Positions 24,183 through 35,578 of a DNA stretch of 64,000 bases are shown here, one piece after another (the stretch's first letter is position 1; each line of letters starts with the position of its first letter). The translations under genes were made by a program, and so were the position numbers. The notes beneath the pieces were generated by a model. The model was not told the origin of the DNA and searched no databases. It was given only the letters and a program-made list of their open reading frames with translations. The DNA comes from Eutrigla gurnardus. Taxonomy: Eukaryota; Chordata; Actinopteri; Perciformes; Triglidae. Location: positions 29,124,058 through 29,188,057 of the forward strand of contig OY741270.1 of assembly GCA_963514095.1 (NCBI GenBank), read 5' to 3'.

Positions 24183-25290
24183 TCGAGTGTGAAACCACGT
24201 GACTCTTAATGCTTCTTTTCTATTGTCTCTCTACAGCAAGGTCAGAGGTCACACTGAAGAGCTGACGGAGATTCAGAAGGTGTGTGTGACTTTTTTTTTA
24301 ACCTTTTATTTTGAAATGTTTCCTGCTGAAGTTCCCCCTCTCACCTGCTCATCTGAGTATTTGGTACTTTACTTTCTGCTTCTACTCTACTACATCTCAA
24401 TATATGTATGTATATATGTATATGTTGTGTATGTGATGGCTTGAGATACTTGAGATTTTTGCACACAAAACATACGAAAATGTTCCAAATTCAGCTAAAA
24501 CTTTTCATGCTTCCAGCTTCTCGAATGTGAGGACATGCCGTTTTAATGTTCACGTAATGAGGTTTGGAAAAATAAACATTGTGACGACATATCTCACATT
24601 TTTATTAATGGAGGAAATAACCCAATAATCATGAGTAATAATTATGTAATCATATAATAGTACAACAGCAGAACAGGCTCTGGGTTACTGAGTCTGGTGA
24701 CGGAGGGCGGACGTGAGCTGCTGCTGAGAGAGGCTCGGTGTTGGTGAAAGGTCACATGATCCCACACATGGGGAGTGTTTCTGTGGAGGCGGCCCGGCGG
24801 TCAGAGACCGGAACATGTGACCCGCGGTCCAGTCCCCTCCCCCCACAAACCTCAAGTGGTTAAAGAAGTGTTTGGATCTTTTATTTAAGTAAAAGCTACT
24901 AATACCACAAGTCAAGTCTTAGTGAAGTAAAAGTACGTTTTATCAGTGTTTTACTCGTATTCGTGACGTTTCTGGATCAATATTACACAATAACGTGTAT
25001 GCTTCAATGTCTTACAATTCCAACGTTCAACATTTTCAAATGATCCACCTGCACTGGATGAGAGCTGACACTTTAATGCTGGTCTGACAGCAGAGTGAGT
25101 TTTGTGGTGCATGAAATGTCTTTTATCCAGCGACCCTCTGAGGTACTGTATGTTTTTTATTCTTAAAATAACCCAGTCTGCGTTTCTTTTTTTTTTAAAG
25201 TTTGGGAGTTTTTTTTTTTTTTTTAAGAAACTCTCTCTCTCTCTCTAAAAAAAAAAACACATTAACATAACACTGATCCAAGACACAGTC

Positions 25291-25296
25291 TTTATT
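25291..25296 (-). terminator. bag5: distal candidate poly(A) signal for bag5
   Basis: TTTATT on the plus strand gives AATAAA on the minus strand, 5.8 kb past the bag5 stop. It would imply a very long 3' UTR and is only one of several minus-strand hexamers. Confidence 0.2.
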
Positions 25297-25802
25297 TTGC
25301 AGTGGGAATACAAATTCAAACACAACCATCCATGGAGCATTCACACAACTTTTTTTTTTTCAGTCTCGGTGTGCTTTTTTTGTACAAGCGCGTCTCCGGG
25401 GGGGAAACAGCAAAAAAGCCTGTCACAATCAATGCAGTTAAAGGCGACTTTAAGAAAACATATTTGGAAAAAATATATATAAATGAATGCAATACCTTTT
25501 TTTTCTTCAAACAGCACATTCTCATCATTTGCAGAAAGAAAGGCAAAGCAGTAATCGAACTAAGGAACATTTAAAAAAAAACAGTTTTTTTTTTTGCTAT
25601 AGCTCAATAAGCAAGACCTTTTTCCTTCTGGTGGATTTATATTAATAATTATAATAAAAATATTAATATTAATTAATAATAACTGTTGTTTTCTAACAAC
25701 TTTGTCCCCTACGTGTACGTCATCACACCAAAAAACAACCTTTCTCCTGCGTTGTTTGATTGGTCGCTGAATTTCACCATAAAAAGTGGTTTACAACGTT
25801 AG

Positions 25803-26000
25803 TTAATGGAGTGAGAACACTTAAAATAAGCTTAATCGCTTTCTTGCCCAGAGTTATACGAGAAGATTGATACCACACTCAACTAGCTGCACGTTAAATA
25901 CGAAGCTACCGTTAGCAGACAGCTAACTTAGCTTAGCATAAAGACTGGAAATGTGTGGGGGGTAACGACTAGCCCGGTTCTGTCAAAAATCAAACCCATT
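25803..26000 (-). repeat. dispersed repeat (GCTTAGCATAAAGACTGGAAA family)
   Basis: CGAGAAGATTGATACCACAC, AAATACGAAGCTACCGTTAG, GCTTAGCATAAAGACTGGAA and TAGCCCGGTTCTGTC occur in the order of a widespread percomorph repeat. A second copy, opposite in orientation, lies at 56935-57185 in klc1 intron 6. Confidence 0.7.
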
Positions 26001-26029
26001 TAAGAGTTGTTCTTAAAGGTGGGAGGAAC

Positions 26030-26490
26030 AAAATAAGGAGTGGTGGAAATAAAGGAAGTATTCGCAAAAAAATTACTTAAAATATTAGAAATAAAAGTAC
26101 TCTACTGTTATACTATTATTTTACTAAAATCATGGATATATTAATATAAGCTGTACTTCAATGATGCCGTTGGACAAAGTGGAGCTAATTTGCTAGTTTG
26201 TAGCAAACGCTCCATATTTAATAAGAAAGCTCCATATTTAATAAACCTTTTCATTTTGGTAAATATATTTTGACGCCGATGTTGCTAAAGGTTGAGCTTT
26301 ATAAACCTATATACCGCTGGATAGTTTAATCTGTAATAATGCATCATAATTTATTAGTTGATTTGTATTTTTTTAATAATCTGAAACTGCAAAGTAACTT
26401 TAGATATTACATAAACCGCAGTAAAAGTACAAGATTTCCTCTCTGACAAAGTAGATTATAAGTGAGTTACTTTCCACCATTGGTGGTGCA
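26030..26490. repeat. dispersed repeat with GGTGGAA / TTCCACC ends
   Basis: The segment starts at AGTGGTGGAAATAAAGG and ends at GAGTTACTTTCCACCATTG, so its ends are short inverted repeats. Internal AAAAGTAC words match the TACTTTTACTTAAGTA-type element common in fish. Related fragments lie at 10905-11060, 13480-13560, 23510-23940, 24850-24960, 39210-39660 and 42900-43200. Confidence 0.55.
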
Positions 26491-26499
26491 AGTAAAACA

Positions 26500-29400
26500 G
26501 GTATATTATGTTATGTTATTAATTTGCTGCCAATCTTTAAATAGTAACTTCAAACACACCTTTGGGTGTTGTAAGAAAAGGTTTTGTACAATCTTCCACC
26601 TTCCTCTCCGCCACCATCATCCTCATCACCGTCCCTCCCGGGGAAACTTAAGGTTTCTGAAATCAACTTTGGTATAAAATACAAAGACATTCCTCAATGA
26701 CTACATTCAGTCCGGGATCGGGGGAGGGGCGGGCTCAGATGCATCGTCCTCTAACGGGCTGACCGACGTCAGAGAGCCATCGTTCAATCCCCAGTGGGTC
26801 TGAATATTTTAAACCCTTAATGGATCCAGATACTCCTGAAGGCTGCCATCGGCCGGCCACAGCAGTCGGGCTTGTGTTGGGGAAGACGTGAACACCAAGT
26901 CATTGTATTTTTATTTATAGTAACAAATAGGACTTTACTACCTTTGTGCCACCTTTCTCAAAAAACATCCTCATCTTTTAGAAAAAAATGTATCTTAAGG
27001 ATTTCTTTCTTCTCGTCATCAAATCACCCAAAAAAACATTAACCATTAACCATAGTAACCATTCTGCCCGATGTCTCAAACACATCACTGAGCCTCACAT
27101 GTTATTTATGTTATTGTTTGACTCACTAGAGCGCCAAATGTGGATTAATCCGCCGCTGAAAATAGTCCCCTACAAATACACTATTTGGTCCCGTTTTCTA
27201 AAAACGTACACATCTTACATCTAAATTAAACTATGTATTTGTTTCTGGTTTTAAAAGTGGAGCTGTAACATTGTTTCCAAAGCATTTATTTTCCGTTCAG
27301 CGACATGAAACCGGAGACGTGACGTAACAGGAGGAATTTAATTTGATCAATGAAAAGATTAGATGGATTGATGGACGGACGTTATGTTATTATTTTAAAT
27401 TGGTTGGTAATATTGTTTTCCCAGGAAGAAAGATGTTGGATTTTGACATAAAAACAATTTTTTTTTATTGTATTTTTTCTTTTTTTTTTCTTCCAGAGTA
27501 GATTGTTAAATAGGTGCACAATATGACCGGGATGTGAGTTATTTTTATTTATTTTTTTGTTGGTTTTGGTAGTTTCATGGGGTTTGACCATAATAATTAT
27601 AATAATAATAATAAATAATAATGGACTATCGACAGCCTTCTTGAAAACGTTGCTGTGATTATTTCCGAGACTTCTATTGGACAGACTTCCACACTCATGC
27701 AGGAACGTTCTAGTTAATGCAGAAACACGTTTCTTTCAAACCTATAAAATCTGTAAATCCATCAACACTTTCATCAATTCTTATTGATTCAGACGTGAAA
27801 TTGTTTTGCAAATCTACTGAATTAAGGTCCATATATATTTATATACACAGCACAGAATAAAAGGGTTGAAGGGTTAATTGATCCTCTCTGACAAAAACCT
27901 TCAGCAGAACATTTAGAAAATGGTGCTTTAGCTGCTTTTTTTTTGTACTTATGAACCACAGATTACACATTTGTATGGCGCTAACACTGAATAAAAAAAA
28001 AAAAAGCTGAGACATTATGATACGACAGAAAAAAAGTAACATTTCTATTATACAGTGTAAAACCTTCTTGATACGTTATTCAAATGAATGTTTAAAAGAA
28101 GAGAAAGTGATATTACTGCATACAAAAAGGGAGCTCGTGAACTTAAGGTGTGTCCCGGTTGGTTTGGTCTGAGAGAGCATAAGGTTCGCCGTGAGAAAGC
28201 ATCTGTTGCAACAGCAGCCAGGCAGGCTGGTGAATTTACACAACGCCCCTTTAATCGAGTCAGCTCGGTACCCAGGAGGCCGAGCGGCAGGCCGCCTGCG
28301 TCCGACAGCAGGTTAATGCACATAGAACGGCGTCTGGGAGCTCCAACTCCATTTTTTTTTAAAAAAGAAAAGAAGAAGAAGCTGGACAACTTTCCAGGCA
28401 AGATTCGCATCAGCTTTTTTTTTAGTGGTTTTTAAATCACACACGAGGGACTTGTTGCCAGGCAACTACCGAGACATTTGACCCTTCAGATGGCGGGTTC
28501 ACACTGCGATCAGCCGGCGCCGACTCACCGACGCCGGATGAGAACCAAAAGGTCTCCTCATTAATTTGTGAGCGAGTTGAGAAACTGTTTAGATCCAAAC
28601 AAACCTCCCACTTCCCCCGGCGGCCCTTTAAGAACATCGTTTACTTCGGCAAGAGATCGGATGCTAACGTTGAAAGTATCGGCATCACAACGACCCGGTA
28701 AAATTAGGTTAAGCTACTTTTAAAGCAGCTTTTATGTACTGCCGAGTAGTTTAATCTAATAACGTATCGATTTTTAATAATCACAAACCCCAAATTAACT
28801 CGATGTTATGCTGACCATTTGTTTTTTTACTCCATCTTGTGTCGTCCTGTAGTTTTACTGTATTTCCTGTCTTGGTTTTGTACATCCTTTTAAATAAAGG
28901 AGGGGTAAATAATTGCAACAAGCCCTAAACACACAACACTGATGTAACTTAAAAACTGTTAGCAAACAGTTGGAGTCGTTAACTTGATGAATGTCGACAG
29001 AAACAGACTGTGAACATTATCAATTTTAGCCGCTTTAGAAGTACATTTTTTCTTTAGTCATATCAAAGTCAGTCGTGTCAAAGATATAATAAATAATATG
29101 ATCATTTGATATGACTGATGACTCAATGAGGTGCTGTTTTCAAGGTCAAGACTGAGCTTCGAAAACACAACTCTTCCAATAATTCATTTATTTTAAAGTC
29201 AGCAGAAAACTGAAGAAATTCAGTCGGATAATTATTTCTACTCCTGTTGCTTTCAGAGCCAAAATGGCCGCCGTCAGCGAGGCTGTTTGCAGTGTGAACG
29301 TCCTTCTGTGTGACCACGAGTGACCGGCCATCGCGCCTCCACCTTTTAGTCTATCGGGGAACAAATACTGATTAGAAAAGAGACTCCATTTTAGTTGTTT

Positions 29401-30263
29401 TGACAAGTAGTGCAAATGGTTGTCGTGGCGACAGCGGCCAAGGTGCTCTCACAAACACATTCAGGGCTTCAGCGTTGACAAATATCAAAAATGAGCAGCT
29501 GCTTTCTTTTTTCTTTTAACACAAACCGGTTCACAGAAGGAAAGGAAGGGTGAAAATAAAGGCACAGAGATTTTTTTGGACTTCCTCTTCCAGTCCTTTT
29601 TCTCCCCCCCGCCTGACTCTCGAGCAGCAGCGGCGGCTTCGAGAAGTTTCTAGAAAGGCCCTGTCGGCTTCGATCATGTCAACACCCCCCCCCCCCCCCC
29701 ACGAGCTTCAGCCTTGATGTGACAATCCAGAGGATTTCAACGCCTCAAACTCCCCCCCCTTCCTCTTCCTCTCACAGTCAGCAGGAAGCAGCGGGAGGCA
29801 ACAAAACACAGCAGCAAAAAAAATATATATATTCTTCCATCTCTGAATTTGAGATCCATTTATAGCCTAGTGCGATCACATGAAGTCACAATGAACATCT
29901 CAAACATCTCAAACACAAGCAGCGAGGTGGGAGGGGGGGGCACTTTTATCTCTTCAAACATCCTCACACGATTACTACGTTTTCACTTTCCTGCTAACTT
30001 TATCTCCTTTTTAGCCATTTGACCGCTCGCCAACGACAGCTGGTTTTTAGGAGGATTTTAAGGGCGTTTGCCACACCAGTGAATTTGGAGCACGAGTGGG
30101 AACACGAGTGGGATAAACAGGAGTCAGGGGGGGGGGGGGTGACCTCGCGTCAATAAGCAACCATCCTGTTTAAACACAGATTGCCTCGCTTCCATACCAG
30201 CTGGATGTTTGCAGGAAAATGCCTCAACTCTGCTTCTGATATCATCTTTGATGCTGCTTCTAA

Positions 30264-30297
<34 letters not shown>

Positions 30298-30628
30298 TAA
30301 CATTTGTTCCCACCATCTGTTTCGCCAGATTAAAAAATAATAATAATAATAATTAAAAGTCTACAGCAAAAACGAGCAGAAAAAAAAAATAATTGGACGC
30401 CCAAAATCGGCATCAGATTCTGGACCGAGCCGGTTGCCGTGGACGACGCTCCCCATTTAGGTCACTGTATTTGAACACGTGCGCACTGGCTGTCTCCATT
30501 AGCAACTCAGATTAATAATCAGGTCAGCCGCTAACCGATCCATCACGCCTCGTCGATATCAGGAGCAGTCTGGAGGATACGACCGCTGTAACAGGCATCA
30601 TTCTAGTGCTTTGGTAGCAGGCTTTAAC

Positions 30629-30661
<33 letters not shown>

Positions 30662-30672
30662 CCGACGACGAC

Positions 30673-30709
<37 letters not shown>

Positions 30710-30930
30710 GGGGGATTTAAAAAGAAAATCCTCAAAAAGCATGAAAAGAAAATTCAAAGTGTCACAAAAGGAGTTCTGTGTTCTTCTCAGCAGGATCAGC
30801 CACGACTACCACAAAGAGACCAAAGAAAAGGAAAAAAAGCGCTGCTGCAGTGCATTCTGGGGATTTGAGTCAATATTTACAGCCCATGGAATGATAGTGT
30901 ACCAGTTTGGGTTTTCTTTGTTTCTTTTTT
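26500..30930. other. region downstream of bag5: 3' UTR and/or intergenic
   Basis: No supported coding gene. It holds an AAT run (27590-27622), A/T runs, a mildly GC-rich block (28130-28330; ORFs on both strands without resemblance to known proteins), C-runs (29686-29700, 29750), an AAT run (30260-30296) and two CA runs (30630-30661, 30675-30706). How much belongs to the bag5 3' UTR cannot be read from the sequence. Confidence 0.6.
30630..30706. repeat. two CA microsatellites
   Basis: Two (CA)n runs of about 30 bases each, separated by ACCGACGACGACAA, about 350 bases past the bag5 stop codon and therefore possibly within its 3' UTR. Confidence 0.95.
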
Positions 30931-30933
30931 ATT
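30928..30933 (-). terminator. bag5: proximal candidate poly(A) signal of bag5
   Basis: Plus-strand TTTATT reads AATAAA on the minus strand, 123 bases after the bag5 stop codon and within an A/T-rich run. It is the nearest canonical hexamer. Confidence 0.45.
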
Positions 30934-31055
30934 ATTATTTACACACATTATCAGCTCCGTTCATTCCCGCGGTGACGTCCCATCCGGTGTCGCTGCCTAG
31001 CAACGTGGTTACCACACTGCTTTGGTGTTGTTGTAGTTTTTTTTTTTTTAAAGAA

Positions 31056-31596
31056 TCAATACTCCCATTCGTCCGTCTTCATGTCCAGGTAGTTGAGAAT
31101 GTTCTGGGCAAACTTAACCGCCTGCTTCCTCGCCATCTTGGTCATCTCGTCGCCCTGCGGGTCCACGGCGTCCAGCGCCAGCAGCTGTTTGGTCAACAGC
31201 TCCTCCAGCATCATGTAGCTCTTGTCGACCCGCTTGCCGTCGAAGCCCAGCGCCTGGGCCTGCAGGTCCGAGAGGCTCCCCAGGACCAGCCACACCGACC
31301 GGTGCGACGGGTGCTCGCCGGGGCCCGGCTGGCGGCGCGCCAGGGCCTCGCGGAGGTCCAGGAAGGTGATGATGGCTTGCACCTCCACCACGACGCGGCG
31401 GCGGGCCTCTCGGATGCACGGGTTCTTGGCCGTGTCCACCTGGTCCAGGTGGGTGAGGAGGCTCTGCAGCTCGGCTTTGGGCCTGAAGCTCGGTTCCCCC
31501 ATCACGCAGTGCCGCAGGACGCCCTCTCGCAGGTGACTGACGTGAGCTCGCACCGCCTCGATCTCACGGATGGAGTTGTTCTGCCCCAAGTCGTAC
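31056..31596 (-). CDS. bag5: bag5 coding exon 2 (BAG domains 4-5)
   Basis: Acceptor TTTGTTTCTCTAG precedes the exon. The first base completes Arg288, followed by YDLGQNNSIREIEAVR, which lines up with human FDLRQNHSILKIEKVL. It ends DEWEY then TGA at 31058-31056. Confidence 0.95.
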
Positions 31597-33635
31597 CTAG
31601 AGAAACAAACACTGAATCACTGCTTTGAAAACTTCTGAACCCGGGAACGCCTCAGAGCACCAGAGACCCGGCCTCGGGGCAGCATGGACCCGGCCTCGGG
31701 GCAGCATGGACCCGGCCTCGGGGCAGCATGGACCCGGCCTCGGAGCACCAGAGACCCGGCCTCGGGGCAGCATGGACCCGGCCTCGGAGCACCAGAGACC
31801 CGGCCTCGGGGCAGCATGGACCCGGCCTCGGAGCACCAGAGACCCGGCCTCGGGGCAGCATGGACCCGGCCTCGGAGCACCAGAGACCCGGCCTCGGGGC
31901 AGCATGGACCCGGCCTCGGAGCACCAGAGACCCGGCCTCGGGGCAGCATGGACCCGGCCTCGGAGCACCAGAGACCCGGCCTCGGGACAGCAGAGACCCG
32001 GCCTCGGAGCACCAGAGACCCGGCCTATGTATTAAGATTGATGAAGTAGAAACCGAAATATTGTCTTTTCTAATTCCACACGTTCTGGAGCCTACATTAC
32101 CCACAATGCAACGCACCCCGGGATTTATGTGTGTTATGCTAGGAGGAGTTAATGTAGCCTCGCCCCCCAACCGTTCATCTGTCGGTTTGTTGCGGTTAAA
32201 AGGCTTCTGCACCAGGAGGGGAAATAAATGTCTGCAGTGTGGCTCCAGCTGTGCCAAGCCAGTAAAATCACATTTAATCCCACCAAAGTAAAAGCATGAC
32301 TAAAGTAGCGTCGCCCCTAAATCTACGCTTTACTTAGAAGTACTTTACATTCATAAAACACTCTGTGTTTCATTCTGAGCTCTAATTTAGGAAGCCGTTA
32401 TTTTCCAATCCTGGCTGCAATGAAAATACATTTTTCTATTCCATTATTTTTATTTTCAGTGCACACTATATCAAACAACCTTTTTTAAAACCATAATTAA
32501 GGGCCACAACTGAAGAAAACGTGCTGTGCCACTAGAATCAGCGCTCCAGTCTGCTGCTGATCTACATAATAAAGTACTCGGTAGGCGTATTGTTGCTTCT
32601 CTGTTGATGAACTGAAGCAAATTAAAATTCAACAACAATTCTCAGTCCCTCCTCCACTCGATGCACCACTCTGGTATTGTACAATAACATCAGCACATGT
32701 TGAGGACAGCACAGTATATGCTAGATATAAATATTTACATGCTACTTCCTGCTGTTAAGTGTAGCTTCCTACCTGCGCGTGTCGTCTCCCTCCCCCTCCA
32801 GGTCCAGATGTTTCAGCAGCCCGTTTATCTCCTCCACAACCTGTTTCCTGTAATTTCGGATCGCCGCGTTCCCGGACACATCCAGGGCGTCCAGCTCCAC
32901 CTGCATCTCCGTCAGGATGCGGGACAGGTGGGCGCAGCTGTCCCGCCCGCTCAGACCCATCAGCAGGGCGACCAGTTGGCCGCGCGCCACGCTCACCTTC
33001 ACCATCACCTGGTTGATGCGGTGCACGGCCTCGTGGGTGTCTCCCGACAGCGGCAGGGAGAGGGTCTGCTGCTGCGTGCGCCCTTCGATCACGTCCTGCA
33101 CGGCGCAGAGGCGCGTCAGCGCCCGGTAGCGCGCCTTGCGGAGCGGCACCCTCCCCTCCGTCTTCACCTGGGTGAGCCTCAGCACGATCTCCTGCACGGC
33201 GTCCACCAGCTCGTCGTTTATTTCCGCCACGCCGCCGGAGCGCTGAGGCGCCACCACGCGGTCGTCCACCAGCTGCCGCGCCTCGTTGCTCAGCTCCTCG
33301 ATGGCGCCGCGGGACGGGTGGGAGGCGTTCTCCTCCAGGTAGCGCAGGAGGCCCTCCACCTCCTGCGCCGCCCTCTTCCGCGCCCCCTGCAGCTCCGGCT
33401 TGCCCTCCGTGTCCACCTGGTCCACATCCAGCAGCAGCCGCGTCAGCTCGCGCTCCAGACGCTTGTAGTCGCGGTCGTGCTGCAGGCCGCTGAAGGTGCA
33501 GACCTGCGGCCCCAGGGACGCCACCTCCTTCTGGACCTCGTACAGCCGCAGCATGGCGGGGTGCTGCGCGTGATACGCCTGCTGCTGCTGCTCCATTGGA
33601 TGTTGCTGCTGCTGGTGTGGGCCGCCATGGTCCAT
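31056..33635 (-). CDS. bag5: BAG family molecular chaperone regulator 5 (BAG cochaperone 5)
   Basis: Two exons join to a 467-residue protein (human about 447). BAG5 is a cytosolic co-chaperone with tandem three-helix BAG domains. Its C-terminal BAG domain binds the Hsp70 nucleotide-binding domain and speeds nucleotide exchange. Landmarks are YKRLERELTRLLLDVDQVDT, LRLTQVKTEGRVPLRKARYR, ALTRLCAVQDVIEG, NPCIREARRRVVVEVQAIIT, LEELLTKQLLALDAVDPQG and the end MKTDEWEY. By analogy with human, BAG domains lie roughly at 28-106, 115-187, 200-280, 295-370 and 385-462. Residues 8-21 are Gln-rich (QQQQHPMEQQQQ), an insertion relative to human. The start at 33635 is chosen because it opens the BAG5 frame in an A(-3)/G(+4) context (AGAGGATGG). 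Unlike human BAG5, the coding sequence is cut by an intron at codon 288. Span is exon plus intron. Confidence 0.95.
31597..32772 (-). other. bag5: bag5 coding-region intron
   Basis: A 1.18-kb phase-2 GT/AG intron between BAG domains 3 and 4. About a third of it is the 22-bp minisatellite at 31651-32026. The rest is AT-rich. Confidence 0.9.
31651..32026. repeat. 22-bp GC-rich minisatellite in bag5 intron
   Basis: About 17 copies of two 22-base variants, GGGGCAGCATGG-ACCCGGCCTC (A) and GGAGCACCAGAG-ACCCGGCCTC (B). After one AAA block they mostly alternate as a 44-base AB dimer. No variant contains a stop codon on either strand, so all six frames are open across the array. Confidence 0.97.
32773..33635 (-). 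CDS. bag5: bag5 coding exon 1 (BAG domains 1-3)
   Basis: Encodes residues 1-287 and two bases of codon 288, ending ACGCGCAG before donor GTAGGA. The exon continues upstream as 5' UTR to the acceptor TTTCCTCTCCAG (exon edge 33669). It is strongly G/C at third positions. Retention of the following intron gives an immediate TAG, so the retained form would be a 288-residue protein. Confidence 0.95.
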
Positions 33636-33649
33636 CCTCTTCCCGCCAT
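33443..33649 (-). other. overlapping upstream ORF at the bag5 start
   Basis: An ATG 14 bases upstream of the bag5 start opens a 68-codon frame ending at 33443 inside bag5. Its context is weak (T at -3, G at +4). An in-frame internal ATG in ACCATGG lies 7 bases after the bag5 ATG. Its peptide (MAGRGWTMAAHTSSS...) has no known family. It may tune bag5 translation. Confidence 0.4.
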
Positions 33650-33669
33650 CAAAGGGCTTCCCAAACAGG
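33636..33669 (-). other. bag5: bag5 5' UTR part of coding exon 1
   Basis: The stretch between the acceptor TTTCCTCTCCAG and the bag5 ATG. It contains an out-of-frame ATG at 33649-33647, the start of an ORF overlapping the bag5 start. Confidence 0.7.
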
Positions 33670-35578
33670 CTGGAGAGGAAAAAGAAATGAGCATGAAAGG
33701 AAATCAGACTCTAACATGTTGTTGTCTACCAGAATGACTGGAATGCTTCAGACACTCACAGCAAACACCGGTTGAATAAGACGCCCAACTAACGTCTGGA
33801 TCTCTGCCAAGGCCGCTGGCATGAAGACAAACTCGGCAACCAATCATTGAAATCTCCAACAACTCCAGAGGAAGTTACAACAATGTGCCATTAGCCCTCC
33901 TCTCACGTGCTACTTATCATGTGAATGTGGCATTTCTGCAGTAGAAACCAGATCTTCCTTTGCATCGAGTTAAAACATACAACCTTCTGGCTTTTATGTT
34001 ACACTGAAGAATAAAAAAAAGAATGATGTAAAATCAGCCACGGATAAAAGTATTGTATCTCTAATTTGCAGCTCTGTCGTTCTAAACGCGTCACAAATCC
34101 AGCCGGGGGGAAATAGAGAGTCATTAAATTTCATGTGTGAGCGATCCTGACGCTCCACCACTGTGCTGTCACTTTAAAACTCGCCGCCGGTCTCCAGTAA
34201 AACCGTAACTGGCTTCATCTATCTGGGAAAGATCTTTCTATCTGGTTTGCTCTTAATTCATTGTGGCCTTTTTGTTAAACTGTAACTGAGACACTGGGTT
34301 TTTAAAGCCGATACTTTAAGATCAATATGAGGGTATTTCTGATCTTCTTACATACTGATGGATCAGCCAAAGCCGATCAATCGTTCTAGCAATTAACAGA
34401 GTTGTGAAATCAAACGGTTCAACAGTCGGAGATTAAGAATCTGTTGCATCTGTAACCACTAGAGATCTGATTCATCTGTGATGACATTTTTTTGGTTAAA
34501 GCTCCAAGCTGTCGCAGTTTGGGAGATTTATTGGCAGAAATTGAATCTCATTTTCATCACTATGTTTTCACTAGTGATAAATCAGCTGAAACTAAGAATC
34601 ATTGTGTTTCCTAAGCTTAGAATGAGACCTACAGAGTTATAAGTCTGTTGCACCTGTAACTCTTAAACGTGAAAGAAAAACAATCAGGGCTTTTTACAGT
34701 AACAGTAACACATTTGACAAATATCTTAGATTAAAAATCCCTTTTTACTGTAGTTTGGTTTCAGGTGGAAGAAAAGTGAAACTTTCTCTTGCTTTATGAC
34801 TTAGTTATTTTTTTGACACTCATTAATAACGGCACTATGACACAATAAACAGCCTGTTAGATGCTGCACATGTCCCTTCCTATATTGTATATTCAGTGTC
34901 TTTTTACATTTAACGTTTTCCCCTTTCACATATAACAGCAGGGACAGATATACATCTCAAACTCTCAGCTTAAGATGACGACAAAAATGCCCACAAAAAA
35001 ATCATACGCATAAGAAAAAGAACGAGGTTAACCTACATTCGGTCTCGACAAGAGGAACGGCCACATGACAACGGCTGCTGAAGCTTTCTACCGGGCTCGC
35101 TGGCTGACATGACGATGCTAGCACTCTGATGATCCACATCAACGGGACCCGGTCCTCCGATCAGGCTTTAAAAACACCGAGCCACCCGACAGTCTGAAGA
35201 CATGCTCGTGCAGGAAGTGTGTCGGACAAAACGAGACATGCGACGACGTCACCTTGAAGCACATGATTGACTCAACAATTACCTGATTCATCTGGAAAAT
35301 AGACGTTCGATTACTCAACAAAGAAACGACTGATGACTCAGCAGCTGCAGCCCTCGTTCTCATGATGTCATGATGAGGTGAAGACGGTTCACTCCCGTGA
35401 GTTAATGATGTAGTCGGGTCATTATTTCTAGTTTTACAAAGTTAGGGTTTGGTAGAGGGACAATGATTTAGCTTCTGGGTTTTTTTGTATCCATTTTGAA
35501 TTATTTAGTATATTTGTGTTTTCTTTTTTATTGTTTTGCAGCTCCTTTTAGTCAGTAGGTGTGTCCTTTTGGTTGTTT

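Larger units (their letters stand above)
19937..25290. other. intergenic region, centre
   Basis: No supported protein gene. ORFs of 60-95 residues occur at random spacing. The notable parts are a promoter-like cluster near 23.1 kb, exon-like segments at 23962-24006 and 24237-24281, CTCF-like sites at 24.1 kb and pieces of a TACTTTTACTTAAGTA-type repeat (23510-23940, 24345-24400, 24850-24960). Confidence 0.75.

Noticed and set aside
26750..26806. tRNA-like stretch ending GTTCAATCCCCAG
   Set aside because: A B-box-like word only. No A box at the right distance and no cloverleaf.
28048..28435. ORFs of 115-120 codons on both strands
   Set aside because: Both strands open over a GC-rich patch. 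No start context, splice structure or family supports either one.
30741..31628. 295-codon plus-strand ORF over bag5 exon 2
   Set aside because: Antisense shadow of bag5 exon 2, extended by chance through its 3' UTR. The minus-strand frame carries the BAG5 sequence.
31597..32291. Six overlapping ORFs of 121-201 codons on both strands
   Set aside because: All come from the stop-free 22-bp minisatellite. Open frames here carry no coding information.
32697..33737. 346-codon plus-strand ORF opposite bag5 exon 1
   Set aside because: It is the antisense shadow of the GC-rich bag5 exon. High G/C at third positions removes stops on the opposite strand. There is no family resemblance.
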